From Suttonella indologenes (GTDB lineage Bacteria > Pseudomonadota > Gammaproteobacteria > Cardiobacteriales > Cardiobacteriaceae): a stretch of DNA of 64,000 nt. The stretch's first letter is position 1. Each line of letters opens with the position of its first letter. The notes beneath the pieces are model-generated. The model was given only the letters and a program-made list of their open reading frames with translations. It had not been told where the DNA came from and did not search any database. The stretch lies in the NCBI RefSeq assembly GCF_900460215.1, contig NZ_UHIA01000004.1:814001-878000 (forward strand), in the 5' to 3' direction. The translations under genes and the position numbers were made by a program. Below, one piece after another: positions 61,141 through 64,000 of this stretch.

Positions 61141-62197
61141 AAAGGGACATTTTAGGTGCTGTTTTCGAGTTCTTTAGCCCTAAGGGACAAAATAGGTGCT
61201 ATCTAGCGTTTTTTAAGCAAAATAATCTTTTATAAACTTAACCTTATTGTCCTTTCCCATGCCGCAATGACAAGCTAAAAGTCTTTTCAGATCACCAAAT
61301 TTTCCTTCAAGCAAATTGGTGGTTTTTGGCAGGTTTAACTCCGGATAATCTTCAAAGGTAAAAAGCCAATGCAGATTGCGCCTCAGACTGTTATAAGCAC
61401 TTCTTAAACGTTTGTGCCTATAGTGTGATTTACCTGTTTCGGGATTTGAGCTACGTTCGTTGAGAAAGTCTTTATGCTGCTTATGCCAGTTATTCAAATG
61501 CTCTTCAAATGCCGCTTTGCTGCTGTTTTTTAGGCTTAAGGCAAGTTGTTTTAAATCTACTGCCGCTGCTGTTTGAGGTTTTCTTGTCAGATAACGGTTA
61601 ATGGTTTTGACTTGGTGGAATTGACAAAGCTGTATGGGAATATCGGGAAATAATGAGGTTAATCCTCTTCTTCCATCGCAGATAATACTCTGAATATGTA
61701 TTCCTTTTTCTTGTAGCTCTCGTATGGCTTGTCGATACAATGCATTGCTTTCTGATTTAACCTCGCTGACCGATAAGGCTTGTCGGCTGATGCTGTCATA
61801 CAGCACCATCACACCAAATTTACGTCCAAAGTAGGTAGTATCCATGATGATATTGACTGATGAAAAATGCCGTTGTTCAGGTTCCCTAAGTCGGGCTTGT
61901 TTGAGATGTCTAGCAATGGTTTTACGGTTGCAGGAAAAACGTTGGGCGAGCTCTTGCATGCTTTGTTTGCCGCTACTATAAAGTGTCCACAACTCTTGAG
62001 GGTTAAGACGCTTTTTGCTGCTAAAACGCTTACCGCATTGCCGGCATTTGTATCGTTGCTGATGATTTTGTCTGCCGTCTTTTTTGACCTGTTTTGAGCC
62101 ACAGAAAAAGCATTTTTTGTGTTCAAAGCTTTTGACCTCGCTAAAAGCCTTACAGAATAAGGTTTTTCAAACTTTTTAGCACCTAAAATGTCCCTTT
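61141..62197 (-). mobile_element. Insertion sequence with MULE-type transposase
   Basis: 1057 bp bounded by AAAGGGACATTTTAGGTGCT and its exact inverted copy AGCACCTAAAATGTCCCTTT. A second, diverged copy of the left repeat (AAGGGACAAAATAGGTGCT) lies at about 61182-61200. Inserted into or beside a MITE. Family not firmly assigned: IS256/IS1249-like by transposase. Confidence 0.85.
61213..62166 (-). CDS. IS transposase with N-terminal zinc ribbon (IS1249/IS256-like)
   Basis: Open from a TGA at 62169 to the stop at 61213, ~317 codons. Upstream part: CFFCGSKQVKKDGRQNHQQR and CRQCGKRFSSKKRL (zinc ribbon). Next a helix-turn-helix (MQELAQRFSCNRKTIARHLK). The catalytic core has NIIMDTTYFGRKFGVMVLYD (first Asp), ICDGRRGL (second Asp), IQLCQFHQVKTINRYL and TNLLEGKFGDLKRLL (Glu). 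There is no ATG before the zinc ribbon; the first plausible initiator is a TTG at 61992. Translation therefore starts at a non-standard codon, or the 5' end has mutated. Inverted repeats are intact. Confidence 0.78.
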   Translation of the reverse strand, partial: KTLFCKAFSEVKSFEHKKCFFCGSKQVKKDGRQNHQQRYKCRQCGKRFSSKKRLNPQELWTLYSSGKQSMQELAQRFSCNRKTIARHLKQARLREPEQRHFSSVNIIMDTTYFGRKFGVMVLYDSISRQALSVSEVKSESNALYRQAIRELQEKGIHIQSIICDGRRGLTSLFPDIPIQLCQFHQVKTINRYLTRKPQTAAAVDLKQLALSLKNSSKAAFEEHLNNWHKQHKDFLNERSSNPETGKSHYRHKRLRSAYNSLRRNLHWLFTFEDYPELNLPKTTNLLEGKFGDLKRLLACHCGMGKDNKVKFIKDYFA

Positions 62198-62213
62198 CCC
62201 CTTATACGCCATA

Positions 62214-62489
62214 ATGGGGCTTGAAAAACAGCTTGAAAAGCTCACGCATGCTGTTGACATCATGACACAAGATTTTGATATGCTTGTAAGGTCATTTTCG
62301 GAATTTAACGAACAGCTGATGCTGCAGAAAAAGACCTTTTTAAATGATGTCGCTATCTCAGCAGAAGATATTATTGAAAAACATCTGGAAGTTCTTCGCC
62401 AAGATTTGGTACAGAAGCATATTGATGTTATTAATAACTCTATAAAAAACAAGCGCGGCTTTAAGTGGAAATTTTTTGCTAAGTCTTGA
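62214..62489 (+). CDS. Small hypothetical coiled-coil protein
   Basis: 91 aa, not recognised. Mostly helical with heptad-like LEKQLEKLTHAVDIMTQDFD and charged continuation (EDIIEKHLEVLRQDLVQKHI), ending in a basic tail NKRGFKWKFFAKS. No strong ribosome site; it starts 17 bases after the IS right end, so its promoter or N-terminus may have been removed by the insertion. A palindrome that can act as terminator follows at 62499. Confidence 0.45.
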   Translation: MGLEKQLEKLTHAVDIMTQDFDMLVRSFSEFNEQLMLQKKTFLNDVAISAEDIIEKHLEVLRQDLVQKHIDVINNSIKNKRGFKWKFFAKS

Positions 62490-62498
62490 ATAAATTTA

Positions 62499-62542
62499 GG
62501 GGCTGAAGCAGATTGAAATAAGCATCAATCTACTTCAGCCCC
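62499..62542. repeat. 44-bp palindrome flanked by 8-bp near-direct repeats
   Basis: Arms GGGGCTGAAG-C-AGATTG and CAATCT-A-CTTCAGCCCC. The flanks TAAATTTA (62491-62498) and TAAGTTTA (62543-62550) match at 7 of 8 bases, like an 8-bp target duplication. It could be a very small MITE or simply a terminator shared by the convergent genes at 62489 and 62617. Confidence 0.55.
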
Positions 62543-62616
62543 TAAGTTTATATTTGCCCCACCAAGAATTTGATGAGGCGTTAGTGCAAATATTAATTTA
62601 AGCAAAACTGCATTTA

Positions 62617-64000
62617 TTACCCGCCAATCCGATTCGGATCATTTACTGCGCCTGCGGCCAGAAGCGCAGCGTCTGCACCAAGACTGTTAGGCGCATCTGC
62701 CGGCGCTGCAGCCCCTGAACCAAAGGATGCCATGGCATTGACCAATTGGTTCGCCTGAGCCGCGCTGCGGTCATTGGCATCGCGATTGCCGCCCGCGCTG
62801 TAAGCCTGCACTTTTGCTTCAAAGCCGCGATAGTCCATCGTCTCATTGTCGAAGACAAAATGCTCTATCCGGCCTTTGTCTGCAGCCGCATAGCGGTCTT
62901 TGATCGTGATGGTGTCATCGCTGCCTGCAAAGTGCAGAATCTGGTCATTATTCTTGCGCTCCAGCCGGATGTCTTCAAGACGGTAGTTTTGCAGTATCAG
63001 GGTGTCATTCACTCCGCCCTCATCATCAATGATGTCCTGCCCATCGCCTTTTTGGTATTGGTAGGTGTCGCTACCAAGCCCGCCCTGCAGCAGGTCATTA
63101 CCTTTGCCGCCGATCAGGAGGTCGCTGCCTATCAAACCGATTAAGGTGTCGTCTCCTTTACCGCCAGAGAGCACATCATTGAACCAGCTGCCGTAAAGCT
63201 TGTCATTGCCGCTTTCTCCGATAACGGTACCGCCGTTCCATGGGGTATGGAGTTCGCGGTCGGTATGGGTAATGCTGACGGGAATGCTGCCGGTTTTGCT
63301 TAAGCCGTATGCATCTGTCGCGGTGATGCTCAGGGTAAAGTCGTCTTGTCCGATCGGCACTTCTGCCGTGATGGCATGGGTGTACTCGTCATAGTGCATC
63401 CAGCTGGGCAGTTCAGCACCATCATTCATGGTGATGCGGTAGCTGAGGGCGCCGTTTTCCGGATCTTTAAATTGCCAGAGCGGCAGATAGTAGCGCCAGG
63501 TTTTGCCTTCTGCAGCGGCTTGGGCGCCTAGGTCTCCCTGCAGCTGCGGCGCTGCATTGATATGCAGGTCAAAGTTATCGGCGCTGCGTTTTCCTGCGCT
63601 GTCCTGCGCTTGGATTTTGAGGCTGAGGTCTTGGCTGCCAAGCGGTGCCTGTCCGCTTAATTGCCCTGTTTGCTCATCAAAGCTCAGCCATGCCGGCAGG
63701 GCATCGCCATTGCTTTGGGTCAGGGTAAAGGTCAGGCTGCTGCCTTCTGGGTCGTTAAAGCGGCTCAGGTCGAGGATTTGCTGGAGGTTCTCGCCTTCGT
63801 TGATGCGGATGTCGTTATACGGCAATACCAATACCGGCGCTTGGTTCGGCGCAATATTCAGCGCAAATGCGGTTTCACTGTGTAAATTCGCCGCATCTGT
63901 TGCCTGCAGGCGCAAGCCCAGTGTTGATACGTCCGCGGGCGCTGTACCGCTCAGCGTGCGGGTATCTGCATCAAACTGCAGCCACGCCGGCAATGCGGTG
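62617..64000 (-). CDS. Large Ig-like/RTX surface protein, C-terminal part (5' end beyond window)
   Basis: At least 461 residues of a longer protein. From the window edge inward: a series of ~100-residue dystroglycan/cadherin-type putative Ig domains (LPAWLQFDADTRTLSGTAP; LPAWLSFDEQTGQLSGQAP; LPSWMHYDEYTHAITAEVP). Then RTX calcium-binding nonapeptides (GGKGDDTLIG, GGKGNDLLQG, GGLGSDTY), the haemolysin-type segment DTLILQNYRLEDIRLERK, and a C-terminal ~70 residues without Cys that should hold the uncleaved type I secretion signal. Likely an adhesin or biofilm protein exported by the LapBCE-like system at 41025-46182; that pairing is inferred. Confidence 0.85.
   Translation of the reverse strand, partial: TALPAWLQFDADTRTLSGTAPADVSTLGLRLQATDAANLHSETAFALNIAPNQAPVLVLPYNDIRINEGENLQQILDLSRFNDPEGSSLTFTLTQSNGDALPAWLSFDEQTGQLSGQAPLGSQDLSLKIQAQDSAGKRSADNFDLHINAAPQLQGDLGAQAAAEGKTWRYYLPLWQFKDPENGALSYRITMNDGAELPSWMHYDEYTHAITAEVPIGQDDFTLSITATDAYGLSKTGSIPVSITHTDRELHTPWNGGTVIGESGNDKLYGSWFNDVLSGGKGDDTLIGLIGSDLLIGGKGNDLLQGGLGSDTYQYQKGDGQDIIDDEGGVNDTLILQNYRLEDIRLERKNNDQILHFAGSDDTITIKDRYAAADKGRIEHFVFDNETMDYRGFEAKVQAYSAGGNRDANDRSAAQANQLVNAMASFGSGAAAPADAPNSLGADAALLAAGAVNDPNRIGG

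Overview
The window looks like a chromosomal segment of a host-associated gammaproteobacterium. The gene set supports this: homodimer-type aceE with aceF, Rsx/Rnf rsxABCDGE, quinone-linked D-lactate dehydrogenase, heterotetrameric glyQ/glyS, prfC, 2,3-BPG-dependent gpmA, FadL and a LapBCE-like type I secretion system. Small genome debris, IS630 elements and a tetranucleotide repeat tract would fit a Cardiobacteriales-type organism (Cardiobacterium/Suttonella/Dichelobacter), but that is inference; no rRNA or species-diagnostic gene is present.

Layout. 1-6.9 kb: a metal-binding lipoprotein-type ABC receptor (minus), sdaA, a decayed paralogue of a two-TM protein, a secreted lipase, the intact two-TM paralogue, a DUF815 ATPase and trmL. 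7.0-13.1 kb: an AT-rich mosaic. It has a (TCAG)43 tract, then the 5' part of a three-gene Eco57I-like restriction-modification locus, then foreign material (prpF start fragments, a cation diffusion facilitator, a NERD-helicase, the acnD 3' end, an NRAMP 3' end), then the 3' part of the R-M helicase gene. 13.1-15.1 kb: glnS 3' fragment and an IS5-type remnant into which a MITE and an IS630 copy have jumped. 15.1-33 kb: dld, DUF2254, a DUF3100 gene split by a second IS630, gpmA, an adenylate-forming-enzyme pseudogene hit by two different MITEs, asd, cls, glyQS, a TauE-like exporter, ilvE, an aspartic protease, a YebE-like protein and tRNA-Arg(CCG). 33-46 kb: serA, fadL, aceE-aceF and the tolC-lapB-lapC-like type I secretion operon. 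46-56.6 kb (all minus): NERD-UvrD helicase, prfC, NERD/zinc-finger protein and rsxEGDCBA. 56.8-64 kb: DUF2157/GDYXXLXY pair, an ABC transporter remnant, putP, an IS with a MULE-type transposase, and the 3' end of a giant Ig-like/RTX protein, a plausible cargo of the type I system.

The main unexplained structure is a dispersed ~108-bp element (TATAGTC...GACTATA) with about ten copies. Its ends match those of the resident IS630 (13907-14797). At two sites in disrupted genes (3181 and 22247), removing the element while keeping one TA restores the interrupted reading frame locally. A second, unrelated 93-bp palindromic element (22510-22602) behaves the same way, and the second IS630 (18512-19488) can be removed to regenerate a continuous DUF3100 gene. 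These elements have also supplied stop codons to flanking genes (DUF2254, cls).
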